Assembly (NCBI RefSeq): GCF_000731315.1
Contig: NZ_HG938353.1
Coordinates: 3,100,001-3,164,000 of the forward strand
Source of the DNA: Neorhizobium galegae bv. orientalis str. HAMBI 540
Lineage (GTDB): Bacteria > Pseudomonadota > Alphaproteobacteria > Rhizobiales > Rhizobiaceae
Reading direction: 5' to 3'
Length of the DNA stretch: 64,000 nt
Below the pieces are notes generated by a model that saw only the letters and a program-made list of their open reading frames with translations, made no database searches and was not told the origin of the DNA. The translations under genes were made by a program, and so were the position numbers. This document shows positions 10,515-25,729 of the stretch, piece by piece (position 1 is the first letter of the stretch; each line of letters opens with the position of its first letter).

Positions 10515-11395
10515 TGCTCTACGACCTCTCGCTCCACATGGGCTATACCTACGACGTGCCGGCCTCCGGCGCCCGCCATGTCATCCGCCTGCTGCCATTG
10601 TCGCTGCCCGACCGGCAGCGGCTGATCGCCGGCTCGATCACTGTCGGCCCGAATGCCGAGGAGCGCACCACCTTCGTCGATTTCTTTGGCCAGTCGGCGA
10701 CCTCCGTGCTGCTGCGCGCGCCGCACGAAACGCTCGACATCCGCATGCAGGCCCGCGTCATGGTGGAAGCCACCTCGATGACCGCGGACCTGTCGCCGGA
10801 ACTGACGACGCTCGCCGACGAACTGGCGGATTTCTGGTCTGTCGATGCCGCCTCGCCCCATCACCTGACGGGCGCAAGCCCGCGCCTTGCCGAGGAGCCG
10901 CTGATCGCCGCCTATGCCCGCGAGATCGTCAGGCCCGGCCAGACGGTGCGCGAGATCGCCCTTGCCGTTTGCGCCCGCATCTACAAGGACTTCACCTACG
11001 ACGCCAAGGCGACCAATGTCGACACCACGCCGAAGGAAGCCTTCCGGCTTAAGCGCGGCGTCTGCCAGGATTTCACCCATATCATGATCGTCGCGCTCCG
11101 CAGCCTCGGCATTCCGGCCGGTTATGTCAGCGGCTTTCTGCGCACCATCCCGCCGCCGGGCAAGGAACGCCTCGAAGGCGCCGACGCCATGCATGCCTGG
11201 GTGCGGATCTGGTGCGGCGAGACCATGGGTTATATCGAACTCGATCCGACCAACAACATCCCGGCCGGCAGCGACCACATCGTCGTCGGTTACGGCCGCG
11301 ACTATTCCGACGTCGCCCCGGTCATCGGCATGCTTAAAGGTTACGGAAATCAGAAAGCCGAACAGGCCGTCGACGTCATTCCACTGAAATCGTGA
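10514..11395 (+). CDS. Transglutaminase-like cysteine peptidase
   Basis: A 293-residue protein with an N-terminal beta domain (residues 1-~100) and a transglutaminase core holding Cys184 (RGVCQDFTHIM), His227 (DAMHAWVRIW) and Asp244 (ELDPTNN), so the catalytic triad is complete. It is a shorter paralogue of the N-terminal part of the first gene in the cluster. The one-base TGATG overlap with the ATP-grasp/alpha-E gene makes co-translation very likely. In this family the fold usually hydrolyses or transfers peptide bonds. The cluster ends here, and no Anbu-type proteasome-like gene follows, although one often accompanies such clusters. Confidence 0.9.
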   Translation: MLYDLSLHMGYTYDVPASGARHVIRLLPLSLPDRQRLIAGSITVGPNAEERTTFVDFFGQSATSVLLRAPHETLDIRMQARVMVEATSMTADLSPELTTLADELADFWSVDAASPHHLTGASPRLAEEPLIAAYAREIVRPGQTVREIALAVCARIYKDFTYDAKATNVDTTPKEAFRLKRGVCQDFTHIMIVALRSLGIPAGYVSGFLRTIPPPGKERLEGADAMHAWVRIWCGETMGYIELDPTNNIPAGSDHIVVGYGRDYSDVAPVIGMLKGYGNQKAEQAVDVIPLKS

Positions 11396-11487
11396 AATCC
11401 CGCCCCGTTTTGGCGCTGATTGTTGTAGTTCGCTAAAATTGCAGCGAATGGTTTAGGCCTTCCTATACCCGACAGGAATACACCCAC

Positions 11488-11514
11488 AGATGTTCAAATG
11501 AATTGAACGGATCT
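11488..11514 (+). promoter_or_regulatory. Imperfect inverted repeat in the leader of the vWA gene
   Basis: Arms AGAT-GTTCAA and TTGAAC-GG-ATCT flank a short centre, ending eight bases before the start codon and just before a GGGGG ribosome-binding site. It could be an operator or an RNA hairpin that controls access to the start. Role unknown. Confidence 0.35.
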
Positions 11515-11521
11515 GGGGGCT

Positions 11522-12763
11522 ATGATGAGGCACACGCTTTTTGGGCGGTTGGTAAAGGACCGCGCAGGTAATTTCGGTATCATAACGGCAGCCATGCTTC
11601 CCGTGCTGCTGGCTGTAGGCGGTGTCGCGGTCGATTTGACCCACGTGATGGAAGAAAAGAACAAGCTGCAGGCGCTCGCCGACAGCGCCACGCTCGCGGC
11701 GGCGGCGGCCATGGCCGACAAGGGCACCATGACGGTTGAGGAGGCTCAGACCCTCGCCAAGAATTTCCTGCTTGGCCCCAAAAAGGCCGACATCCGGAAC
11801 TCCGGCCTGCCCACCGCCGAACAGGACGCCCAGATCGCTAAGATCGAGAAAGACACCACAGCCCTTGCGACCATCGCGACGGCCTCGAACACGGCGGCCA
11901 GTTACGAAGTCAGCATGAAGTCGGCCTATGACGTGCCGCTGACGGGGCTGACGTCGTTCCTCGGCTTCACCGCCATGCGCGTCAGCGTCGACAGCAAGTC
12001 CGCGAGCGGCCGCGAAGGCAATGCGCTCTCCATGTATCTGGCGCTCGACGAATCGGGCTCGATGGCCTGGGATACGACGACGGTCGACCCGACCAACCCC
12101 ACCAAGCAGGAATCCTATGATTGCACCGTCAACTGGTGGCAACCGAAGACCTGCACCAGGACCGTGCCGAACTACCTGTCCAAGATGCTGTCGCTGAAGA
12201 CCGCAGCCGCAGTGATGTTCGCGGAGCTCAAGAAGGCCGACCCCAACAGCGAACTGATCCGCGTCGGCGCCGACAGCTACGACGACAAGACCAAGACCGA
12301 ACAGAAAATCGATTGGGGCACGACCGCCGTGTCCACCTATGTCAACAAGCTGCCGGCCGTGCCGGACGGCGGTACCGACGCCAGTGGCGCGATGACCAAC
12401 GCCTTCAACGCGCTGAAGGCCGCCAACGCCGCCGAAAAGACCGCGCACGACAGCAAGAAGAACACCTCTTTCGAGCGTTTCATCGTTTTGATGACGGATG
12501 GAGAAATGACCGGCAACAGCTCGAGCTGGAACAAGACGCTGGATACCAAGGTGCGTGGCATCTGCGATCAGGCCAAGACCGACGGCATCAAGATCTACAC
12601 GATCGCCTTCATGGCCCCGGCCAATGGCAAGAGCCTGCTCGAATACTGCTCGAGCGGCAAGGCCGAATATTATTACGAACCGGACGACATGACGACGCTG
12701 GTCGAGAGCTTCGGCGAGATCGCCCGCAAGGCCGCCAAGACGGGCACCCGCCTGACCAACTAA
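11522..12763 (+). CDS. TadG-like protein with von Willebrand factor A domain
   Basis: A 413-residue protein. The N-terminus has a positively charged stretch, then one hydrophobic helix (residues 17-38) in the TadE/TadG style (RAGNFGIITAAMLPVLLAVG), followed by an Ala-rich helix (QALADSATLAAAAAMAD). The vWA domain starts near residue 165 with the metal-site motif DESGSM, an intact DxSxS, and later has LMTDGEMTG. The domain probably sits outside the inner membrane. The gene stands alone, with its own leader hairpin and a strong terminator, and there are no other tad/cpa genes nearby, so a role in pilus assembly is not established. A second ATG at 11525 is an equally possible start. Confidence 0.8.
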   Translation: MMRHTLFGRLVKDRAGNFGIITAAMLPVLLAVGGVAVDLTHVMEEKNKLQALADSATLAAAAAMADKGTMTVEEAQTLAKNFLLGPKKADIRNSGLPTAEQDAQIAKIEKDTTALATIATASNTAASYEVSMKSAYDVPLTGLTSFLGFTAMRVSVDSKSASGREGNALSMYLALDESGSMAWDTTTVDPTNPTKQESYDCTVNWWQPKTCTRTVPNYLSKMLSLKTAAAVMFAELKKADPNSELIRVGADSYDDKTKTEQKIDWGTTAVSTYVNKLPAVPDGGTDASGAMTNAFNALKAANAAEKTAHDSKKNTSFERFIVLMTDGEMTGNSSSWNKTLDTKVRGICDQAKTDGIKIYTIAFMAPANGKSLLEYCSSGKAEYYYEPDDMTTLVESFGEIARKAAKTGTRLTN

Positions 12764-12785
12764 ACCTGCCTTCCAGAAAGGCCGC

Positions 12786-12818
12786 AAAACGCCCCGCCTT
12801 CACCGGCGGGGCGTTTTT
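12786..12818 (+). terminator. Rho-independent terminator after the vWA gene
   Basis: Perfect GCCCCGCC/GGCGGGGC stem, extended by AAC/GTT, with a TTCACC loop and a run of five T. It lies 23 bases after the stop and isolates this gene from the glycogen operon. Confidence 0.93.
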
Positions 12819-12961
12819 CGTTGGTCTTGTCCAGCCGATACACGCAAAGATAAATCGGTCATTGCGCAGTGTCATAACGGTGCATAAACTGTCTCTATAC
12901 ATCATGCCAGATGGACTGAATCGGACGCCCTTCCTCCCGCTCCCCAGAAAGTTGGCGACAT

Positions 12962-15423
12962 ATGAACAACACGTCTTCTCCGGTCGAAATTCCTCAGCCG
13001 GCCCCCCGCAGCTCTCGCCCCGAAATCATGGCGGAAGAGATCATCGAGCGCCTGACCTACCGTATCGGCAAGGACGCGAAGGTGGCGAAGCCCCACGACT
13101 GGCTGACCGCCACCATCCTGGTGGTGCGCGACCGCATCATCGACACCTGGATGGAATCGACCCGCAAGGTTTATAGAACCGGCGGCAAGCGCGTCTATTA
13201 TCTGTCGCTCGAATTCCTGATCGGCCGTCTGATGCGCGACGCGGTCAGCAACATGGGCCTGATGCAGGAAATCCGCGACGCACTGTCTTCGCTCGGTGTG
13301 GATATCGACGTGATTGCGGTTCTGGAACCGGATGCAGCACTCGGCAACGGCGGCCTCGGCCGGCTCGCTGCCTGTTTCATGGAGAGCATGGCGACCGTCG
13401 ACATTCCGGCCTATGGCTACGGCATCCGCTACGTCCACGGGCTGTTCCGCCAGCAGATGGCCGATGGCTGGCAGGTCGAGCTTCCGGAAAGCTGGCTTGC
13501 CCACGGCAACCCCTGGGAATTCGAACGCCGCGAAAGCTCCTACGAGATCGGTTACGGCGGCACCGTCGAGACGGTCGGCGGTTACGACGAGACGCCGCGT
13601 TACGTCTGGAAGCCGGCCGAACGCGTCATCGCCATGGCCTATGACACGCCGGCAGTCGGCTGGCGCGGAAAGCGCGTCAACACGCTGCGCCTCTGGTCGG
13701 CCCAGCCGATCGACCCGATTCTATTAGACGCCTTCAACGCCGGCGACCACATCGGCGCCCTGCGCGAAAGCAACAAGGCCGAAAGCCTGACCCGTGTCCT
13801 CTACCCGGCCGACGCCAACCCGGCCGGCCAGGAACTGCGCCTGCGCCAGGAATTCTTCTTCTCGTCCGCCTCGCTTCAGGACATCCTGCGCCGCCACCTG
13901 CAGCAATATCCGGACTTCACCAACCTGCATGAGAAGGTCGCGATCCAGCTCAACGACACCCACCCGGCCGTGTCGATCGCCGAGCTGATGCGTCTCCTGA
14001 CCGACATCCACGGCATGGATTTCGAGCAGGCCTGGTCGGTCACCCGCCAGACCTTCTCCTACACCAACCACACGCTCTTGCCGGAAGCGCTGGAAACCTG
14101 GCCGGTGCCGCTGTTCGAGCGCCTTCTGCCGCGCCACATGCAGATCGTCTATGCGATCAATGCCCTGATCCTGATCGAGGCGCGCAAGCAGAAGAGCTTC
14201 TCCGACACCCAGATCCGCTCGATCTCGCTGATCGACGAAAGCGGCGACCGTCGCGTCCGCATGGGCAACCTTGCCTTTGTCGGCTCGCATTCGGTCAATG
14301 GCGTCTCGGCCCTGCATACCGACCTGATGAAGGTCACGGTGTTCGCCGACCTGCACACGATGTATCCAACCCGCATCAACAACAAGACCAACGGCATCAC
14401 CCCGCGCCGCTGGCTGATGCAGTGCAACCAGGGCCTCACCTCGCTGATCCAGGAAGCGATCGGCGACGAGTTCCTCGACAATACGGACGCCTTGCAGGGG
14501 CTCAATGCCCATGCCGACGACAAGACCTTCCAGGAGAAGTTCGCCGCCGTGAAGCGGGCCAACAAGGTGCAGCTTGCCAATCTCGTCGGCAGCCGCATGG
14601 GCATCCGCATCGATCCGTCGGCAATGTTCGATATCCAGATCAAGCGCATCCACGAATACAAGCGCCAGCTTTTGAACATCATCGAAGCCGTCGCCCTTTA
14701 CGACCAAATCCGCTCGCATCCGGAACTGGACTGGGTCCCGCGCGTAAAACTGTTCGCCGGCAAGGCGGCGCCGAGCTATCACAACGCCAAGCTGATCATC
14801 AAGCTCGCCAACGACGTGGCTCGCACCATCAACAACGACCCGGCCGTCCGCGGCCTGCTGAAGGTCGTTTTCGTGCCGAACTACAACGTCTCGCTCGCTG
14901 AAATCATCGTTCCGGCCGCCGATCTTTCCGAACAGATCTCGACCGCGGGCATGGAAGCATCCGGCACTGGTAACATGAAGTTCGCGTTGAACGGCGCGCT
15001 GACCATCGGCACGCTCGACGGCGCCAATGTCGAGATGCGCGACCATGTCGGAGAGGAAAATATCGTCATATTCGGCATGACAGCCGACGAAGTCGCCAAG
15101 GTCCGCGAAGAAGGCCACCAGCCCCGCGCCATCATCGAGAAGTCGCGTGAACTGGCCCAGGCGCTCAACGCGATCGCGACCGGTGTCTTCTCGCCGGACG
15201 ACCGCTCACGCTTCACCGGCTTGATCGACGGCATCTACAATCATGACTGGTTCATGGTCGCTGCAGATTTCGACGCCTACGCGGAAGCCCAGCGTAACGT
15301 TGACCAAATCTGGTCCGACCCTAAATCCTGGTATTCGAAGACAATTCGCAATACCGCCCGGATGGGATGGTTCTCCTCGGACAGAACTATTCGTCAGTAT
15401 GCGTCGGAAATCTGGAGAGCCTG

Positions 15424-15424
<1 letters not shown>
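12962..15424 (+). CDS. glgP: Glycogen/starch/alpha-glucan phosphorylase
   Basis: An 820-residue enzyme of the usual GT35 length. It releases glucose-1-phosphate from the ends of glycogen using phosphate and pyridoxal phosphate. Landmarks are YYLSLEFLIGR and ALGNGGLGRLAACFMESMA near the N-terminus, and the cofactor region EASGTGNMKFALNGALTIG with the Schiff-base Lys at 673. It is the first gene of a six-gene operon. Its stop overlaps the glgB start (TGATG), so breakdown and branching enzymes are made together. The roughly 140-base region upstream must hold the operon promoter; no convincing -35/-10 pair was picked out. Confidence 0.97.
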
Positions 15425-17634
<2,210 letters not shown>

Positions 17635-17653
17635 GGGACCTTGGGAGGGAACG

Positions 17654-18916
17654 ATGAACGAAAAAAGAATTCAGCCTCTGTCGCGCGATGCCATGGCCTA
17701 TGTGCTTGCCGGCGGTCGCGGCAGCCGATTGAAGGAACTCACCGACCGCCGCGCCAAGCCGGCGGTCTATTTCGGCGGCAAGGCGCGCATCATCGATTTC
17801 GCGCTCTCCAACGCTCTGAATTCCGGCATCCGCCGCATCGGGGTGGCGACGCAGTACAAGGCGCATTCGCTGATCCGCCACATGCAGCGCGGCTGGAACT
17901 TCTTCCGCCCCGAGCGCAACGAGAGCTTCGACATCCTGCCCGCCTCCCAGCGCGTCTCCGAGACGCAATGGTACGAAGGCACCGCCGACGCCGTCTTCCA
18001 GAACATCGACATCATCGAGGCCTATGCGCCCGAATACATGGTCATTCTCGCCGGCGACCACGTCTACAAGATGGACTACGAATACATGCTCCAGCAGCAT
18101 GTGGATTCCGGGGCGCAGGTCACCGTCGGCTGCCTCGAAGTGCCGCGCATGGAGGCAACCGGCTTCGGCGTCATGCACGTAAACGAGAAGGACGAGATCA
18201 TCGCCTTTGTCGAAAAACCGGCCGATCCGCCCGGCATTCCCGGCAATCCGGATTTCGCGCTCGCCTCGATGGGCATCTACGTCTTCCACACAAAATTCCT
18301 GATGGACGTGCTGAAACGCGACGCGGAAACCCCCGGCTCCAGCCGCGATTTCGGCAAGGACATCATTCCCTATATCGTCGAGCACGGCAAAGCGGTCGCC
18401 CATCGGTTCGCCGATAGCTGCGTTCGGTCCGATTTCGAGCGCGAACCCTACTGGCGCGACGCAGGCACGGTCGACGCCTACTGGCAGGCCAATATCGACC
18501 TGACGGAAATCGTTCCCGGGCTTGATATCTATGACAAATCTTGGCCGATCTGGACTTACGCGGAAATCACCCCGCCGGCGAAATTCGTCCATGACGACGA
18601 AAACCGCCGCGGCTCGGCAACCTCATCGGTCGTGTCAGGCGACTGCATCATTTCCGGTTCGTCGCTCAATCGCAGCCTGCTGTTTACCGGGGTGCGCGCC
18701 AATTCCTATTCCCGCCTCGAGGGCGCGGTCGTGCTGCCGAATGTCAGGATCGGACGGCGCGCGCAGCTTCGCAATGTCGTCATCGATCACGGTGTAACCA
18801 TTCCCGAAGGCCTGGTGGTCGGAGAGGATCCCGAACTCGATGCGAAACGTTTCCGCCGCACCGAAACCGGCATCTGCCTGATCACCCAGTCGATGATCGA
18901 CAAACTGGATCTGTAA
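17654..18916 (+). CDS. glgC: Glucose-1-phosphate adenylyltransferase (ADP-glucose pyrophosphorylase)
   Basis: A 420-residue nucleotidyltransferase that makes ADP-glucose from ATP and glucose-1-P, the committed step of glycogen synthesis. The pyrophosphorylase loop is [20 protein letters not shown] near the start; [30 protein letters not shown] and [10 protein letters not shown] follow, with a left-handed beta-helix allosteric domain at the end. The sequence closely resembles Agrobacterium GlgC as recalled, an enzyme activated by fructose-6-P and pyruvate. GGAGGGAACG precedes the ATG. It ends six bases before glgA. Confidence 0.97.
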   Translation: MNEKRIQPLSRDAMAYVLAGGRGSRLKELTDRRAKPAVYFGGKARIIDFALSNALNSGIRRIGVATQYKAHSLIRHMQRGWNFFRPERNESFDILPASQRVSETQWYEGTADAVFQNIDIIEAYAPEYMVILAGDHVYKMDYEYMLQQHVDSGAQVTVGCLEVPRMEATGFGVMHVNEKDEIIAFVEKPADPPGIPGNPDFALASMGIYVFHTKFLMDVLKRDAETPGSSRDFGKDIIPYIVEHGKAVAHRFADSCVRSDFEREPYWRDAGTVDAYWQANIDLTEIVPGLDIYDKSWPIWTYAEITPPAKFVHDDENRRGSATSSVVSGDCIISGSSLNRSLLFTGVRANSYSRLEGAVVLPNVRIGRRAQLRNVVIDHGVTIPEGLVVGEDPELDAKRFRRTETGICLITQSMIDKLDL

Positions 18917-18922
18917 CGCGTT

Positions 18923-22011
<3,089 letters not shown>

Positions 22012-22015
22012 CCCT

Positions 22016-23962
22016 ATGGCAAAAACGGCGATCCAGGGCGGCGTGACTTTAACGGCAGACGGCGCGGATTTCGCCGTCTGGTCGCACCATGCCGAGCGGA
22101 TCGAGCTCTGCCTTTTCGACGCCGAGGGAAAGAAGGAAACCGCCCGCCACCGGCTGGTGCGCGGCCGGGACGACATCCACCGCATCTCGGTGCCGGCACT
22201 CGGTGCCGGCGCCCGTTACGGCTACCGCGCCTGGGGTGCCTACGATCCCGATAACGGCTCCTGGTTCGACTCCTCGAAACTGCTCGTCGACCCTTATGCC
22301 CGCGAACTGGACCGCCCCTTCCGGCACGACGCCCGGCTCTCGATGTTCGGCGTCGACACCGCCGATCTGGTTCCAAGGGCGATCGTCACCCGCGATCCGC
22401 TCGCCAAGATCGGCCGGCCGATCCTGCCGCCCGGCGGCTTCGTCTACGAGGTCGCGGTCAAACCCTTCACCATGCTCCATCCAGCGATCCCGGAAAAACA
22501 GCGCGGCACGGTCGCAGCGCTTGCCCATCCCTCGATCGTCGCGCACCTGAAGAAGATCGGCGTCGATGCCATCGAACTGATGCCAATCACCGCCTGGATC
22601 GATGAACGCCACCTTCCCCCGCTCGGTCTCACCAACGGCTGGGGCTACAATCCGGTTGCCTTCATGGCGCTCGACCCGCGCCTCTGCCCCGGCGGCATCA
22701 GGGAACTGCGCGAGACGGTCGCGACGCTGCACCAGGCCGGCATCGGCACCATCCTCGATCTCGTCTTCAACCATACCGGCGAGAGCGACCGCTTTGGCGC
22801 GACACTCTCCATGCGCGGCATCGACAACCGCTCCTATTACCGCCATGTCCACGGCGAGCCCGGCCATCTGGTCAACGATACCGGCACCGGCAACACGGTC
22901 GCCTGCGACCACCCTTATGTCCGCCGGCTGATCGTCGATACGCTCCGCCATTTCGTCGTCCATGCCGGCATAGACGGTTTCCGTTTCGACCTCGCTCCCG
23001 TCCTCGGCCGCACGGAAGGCGGCTTCGACGCCAAGGGCGAGACCCTGAAGGCGATGATCTCCGACGAGGCGCTGAAGGACCGCATCCTGATCGCCGAACC
23101 GTGGGATATCGGGCCCGGCGGCTACCAGCTCGGCAATTTCCCGGAACCCTTCCTTGAATGGAACGACCGCGCCCGCGACGACATGCGCCGCTACTGGCGC
23201 GGCGACCAATGGACGACCGGCGCGCTCGCCACGCGGCTTTCCGGGTCATCGGATATTTTCGAAAGGTCCGGCCGCAGCCGCACCGTCAACTTCCTCGCCG
23301 CCCATGACGGCTTCACGCTGATGGATCTCGTCTCCAACGAGCACAAACACAACGAGGCGAACGGCGAACAGAACCGCGACGGCCACGGCGAGAATTTCTC
23401 CTGGAACAACGGCGTCGAAGGCGAGACCGAGGATGCGGCGATCAACGAGAACCGCCGCCGCGATGCCGCGGCCCTCATCTCCACCCTGTTTGCCAGCCGC
23501 GGCACGGTGATGCTCACCATGGGCGACGAAGCCGGACGCAGCCAGCGCGGCAACAACAATGCCTATTGCCAGGACAATGTGATCACCTGGTTCGACTGGA
23601 GCAAGATTGACAAGGTGCTCGTCGAACACACCGCCATACTCGCCGCGCTTCGAAAACGCTTCGCGGTCTTTTCGGAAACCTCCTTCTTCGCCGGCAACGG
23701 CGATGTCGAATGGCTGTCCACCTCCGGCAAGCCCATGGAGGTCGGCGACTGGGAAAATCCCGGCAACCCGGTGCTCGGCATGGTGCTGAAGACGCTCGAC
23801 CGACAGACCGACAGGGACACCCGCATCGCCATCCTCTTCAACCGCGGCCACGAGCAGGCCAGCTTCGCGCTTCCCGGCTGGGGATGGAGGCATTTCGCCT
23901 CCCGCGAGCTGTGGAATCAGGTGCTTCCCGCCCGTTCCGTGCGTTTCTGCATCGAGGAATGA
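22016..23962 (+). CDS. glgX: Glycogen debranching enzyme
   Basis: A 648-residue GH13 isoamylase-type enzyme that cuts alpha-1,6 branches in glycogen trimmed by GlgP. An N-terminal CBM48-like domain (GADFAVWSHHAERIELCLFD) comes first, then the barrel with nucleophile Asp325 (GFRFDLAPVLG) and acid Glu361 (LIAEPWDIGPGG), plus NFLAAHDGFTLMDLVSNEHK. It starts four bases after pgm; no good Shine-Dalgarno is visible, so it probably relies on coupling. It is the last gene of the operon; no strong terminator is seen in the 130 bases that follow. Confidence 0.95.
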   Translation: MAKTAIQGGVTLTADGADFAVWSHHAERIELCLFDAEGKKETARHRLVRGRDDIHRISVPALGAGARYGYRAWGAYDPDNGSWFDSSKLLVDPYARELDRPFRHDARLSMFGVDTADLVPRAIVTRDPLAKIGRPILPPGGFVYEVAVKPFTMLHPAIPEKQRGTVAALAHPSIVAHLKKIGVDAIELMPITAWIDERHLPPLGLTNGWGYNPVAFMALDPRLCPGGIRELRETVATLHQAGIGTILDLVFNHTGESDRFGATLSMRGIDNRSYYRHVHGEPGHLVNDTGTGNTVACDHPYVRRLIVDTLRHFVVHAGIDGFRFDLAPVLGRTEGGFDAKGETLKAMISDEALKDRILIAEPWDIGPGGYQLGNFPEPFLEWNDRARDDMRRYWRGDQWTTGALATRLSGSSDIFERSGRSRTVNFLAAHDGFTLMDLVSNEHKHNEANGEQNRDGHGENFSWNNGVEGETEDAAINENRRRDAAALISTLFASRGTVMLTMGDEAGRSQRGNNNAYCQDNVITWFDWSKIDKVLVEHTAILAALRKRFAVFSETSFFAGNGDVEWLSTSGKPMEVGDWENPGNPVLGMVLKTLDRQTDRDTRIAILFNRGHEQASFALPGWGWRHFASRELWNQVLPARSVRFCIEE

Positions 23963-24093
23963 CGCGCCGCAAAAACCGCTCGCCAACCAGGGCAAACCCT
24001 GTAAAGTCCGGCAGCTATTGAGCATTTTCGGGGAAGTGCGAGGCGTCGTTTCGTCCGGGATTGTCAACGTCCAGAAGAAATCAGTGAGGTCGC

Positions 24094-24579
24094 ATGCGTG
24101 AAATTTCGCTAACCGAAGTCGAAGGTTTGGTTGGCACGGAAGTCGGCGTATCTGAATGGATCACGGTGGATCAGCCGATGATCGACCTCTTCGCGAACGC
24201 CACCCAAGATCATCAATTCATTCATGTCGATCCGGAGCGCGCCACGGCCGAAAGCCCCTTCGGCGGCACCATCGCCCACGGCTTCCTGACGCTGTCGCTG
24301 CTGTCCGCCATGAACTTCGATTGCGTGCCGAGGATCCGCGAACAGACGATGGGCATCAATTACGGGTTCGACCGCATCCGCTTCATGTCGCCGGTCAAAA
24401 GCGGCAGCCGCATCCGCGGCCATTTCACGCTGGCCGAAACCCGCTTCCGCGGCGCCGGCATGCTGATGACCACATACGACGTCTCGGTCGAGATCGAGAA
24501 CGAAAGGAAATCGGCGCTCACGGCCATCTGGATCACCATCATCCAGTTCGACCCGAAGGACCGGCCGGAAGGAGTGTGA
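24094..24579 (+). CDS. MaoC-family hot-dog dehydratase
   Basis: A 161-residue single hot-dog domain. The (R)-specific enoyl-CoA hydratase signature is present: Asp and His in ATQDHQFIHVDPERA, followed by GGTIAHGFLTLSLLS. Such enzymes hydrate trans-2-enoyl-CoA, for example in polyhydroxyalkanoate supply or fatty acid oxidation. GTGAGG precedes the ATG. The next gene (DUF2332) starts five bases after the stop, so the two are probably co-transcribed. The substrate is not deducible. Confidence 0.9.
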   Translation: MREISLTEVEGLVGTEVGVSEWITVDQPMIDLFANATQDHQFIHVDPERATAESPFGGTIAHGFLTLSLLSAMNFDCVPRIREQTMGINYGFDRIRFMSPVKSGSRIRGHFTLAETRFRGAGMLMTTYDVSVEIENERKSALTAIWITIIQFDPKDRPEGV

Positions 24580-24584
24580 GCGCC

Positions 24585-25643
24585 ATGGCATCCGAAGACG
24601 AAATCAGGCAAGCGTTCCGGGAACAGATCGTCGGGGGTCGAATCCTGGGGTCGCCCTTTACCGCTCGCCTCGGCACATTGATGCTGGAACATCTTGACCG
24701 TTCGACCGAAGTGGGCCGGCGAATTCTCAGCTGGGAAGGAGATCCTGCCACCCGGGGGGACCTCGTGCCCACCCGCCTCGCCGGCGCGCTGCATGCGCTG
24801 GTCATCGACGGCAAGGACGATCGCCTGAAGGCCGCCTATCCGCCGAACGACGTGAGCGACGACGTGCTCTGGACGGCGATCGCCACAGCCTTCGAAACAC
24901 AGGAAGCCTTCATTCTCGACCGGCTGAATTTCGCGCCTCAGACCAACGAGGTGCGCCGCTCGAGCGGCCTGCTCGCAGGCTTCCTCACCATTGCCCGACT
25001 GTTCGGCAAGCCGCTGATCCTGTCGGAATTCGGCGCCAGCATGGGACTCAACCTCAACTGGGACCGCTACCATCACGATCTCGGCGGTTTCCTCTGGGGC
25101 AATCCGTCATCGCCGGTCCGGCTCAAGCCCGATTGGCAAGGTCCATCCCCGCCTGATGTCAAGATCACCGTTGCGGACCGCGCCGGCTGCGACCTCAACC
25201 CGCTCGACCCCAACTCGCCTGAAGACAGCCTGCGGCTGCTGTCCTACATCTGGGCCGACCAGACGGACCGCATGGAACGCACGCGCGCCGCACTCGAAAT
25301 CGCCCGCGCCAACAAGGTCCTGGTCGAAAAGGGCGACGCGCTCGCGTGGCTACGCGACAAGCGCCTGAACACCTTGGTGCCCGGCACAATCCATGTCGTC
25401 TACCATTCGATCGCCTGGCAATACCTGCCGCCGCAAGCCCGCGCCGCGGGCGAGGCGATCATCGCCGAGGCCGGCAGCCGTGCGACGGAAGACGCCCCAC
25501 TTGCCCGCCTGCAGATGGAAATGGACGACGATCCGGCCGGCGCTGCACTCAGCCTGCAGATCTGGCCGACCGGCGAGACCCGGGAACTCGGCCGCATCGA
25601 TCCCCACGGCCGCTGGGTGAAGTGGAAGGGCTGGCAGGCTTGA
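24585..25643 (+). CDS. DUF2332 family protein of unknown function
   Basis: A 352-residue soluble protein that I assign to DUF2332. Visible features are FREQIVGGRILGSPFTARL near the N-terminus, the central EFGASMGLNLNWDRYHHD, and the conserved end VYHSIAWQYLPP. The last motif, together with the Gly-rich centre, makes a methyltransferase-like fold possible, but I see no clear SAM-binding loop. AAGGAG lies upstream, inside the end of the MaoC gene. Partner and substrate are unknown; pairing with MaoC may point to acyl-CoA metabolism (weak inference). Confidence 0.75.
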   Translation: MASEDEIRQAFREQIVGGRILGSPFTARLGTLMLEHLDRSTEVGRRILSWEGDPATRGDLVPTRLAGALHALVIDGKDDRLKAAYPPNDVSDDVLWTAIATAFETQEAFILDRLNFAPQTNEVRRSSGLLAGFLTIARLFGKPLILSEFGASMGLNLNWDRYHHDLGGFLWGNPSSPVRLKPDWQGPSPPDVKITVADRAGCDLNPLDPNSPEDSLRLLSYIWADQTDRMERTRAALEIARANKVLVEKGDALAWLRDKRLNTLVPGTIHVVYHSIAWQYLPPQARAAGEAIIAEAGSRATEDAPLARLQMEMDDDPAGAALSLQIWPTGETRELGRIDPHGRWVKWKGWQA

Positions 25644-25729
25644 GCCTGCGCGCGAAGTGTTGATCGCAAATCTCGACACTTGATGTTAGCCTCTCCCCGG
25701 CTGCCATGCTCGGTTCCGGGGGGATTCTG

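Noticed and set aside
24156..24579. Upstream extension of the DUF2332 gene over the whole MaoC gene
   Set aside because: The frame is only open by chance; MaoC is a convincing gene in another frame and the ATG at 24585 has AAGGAG upstream.
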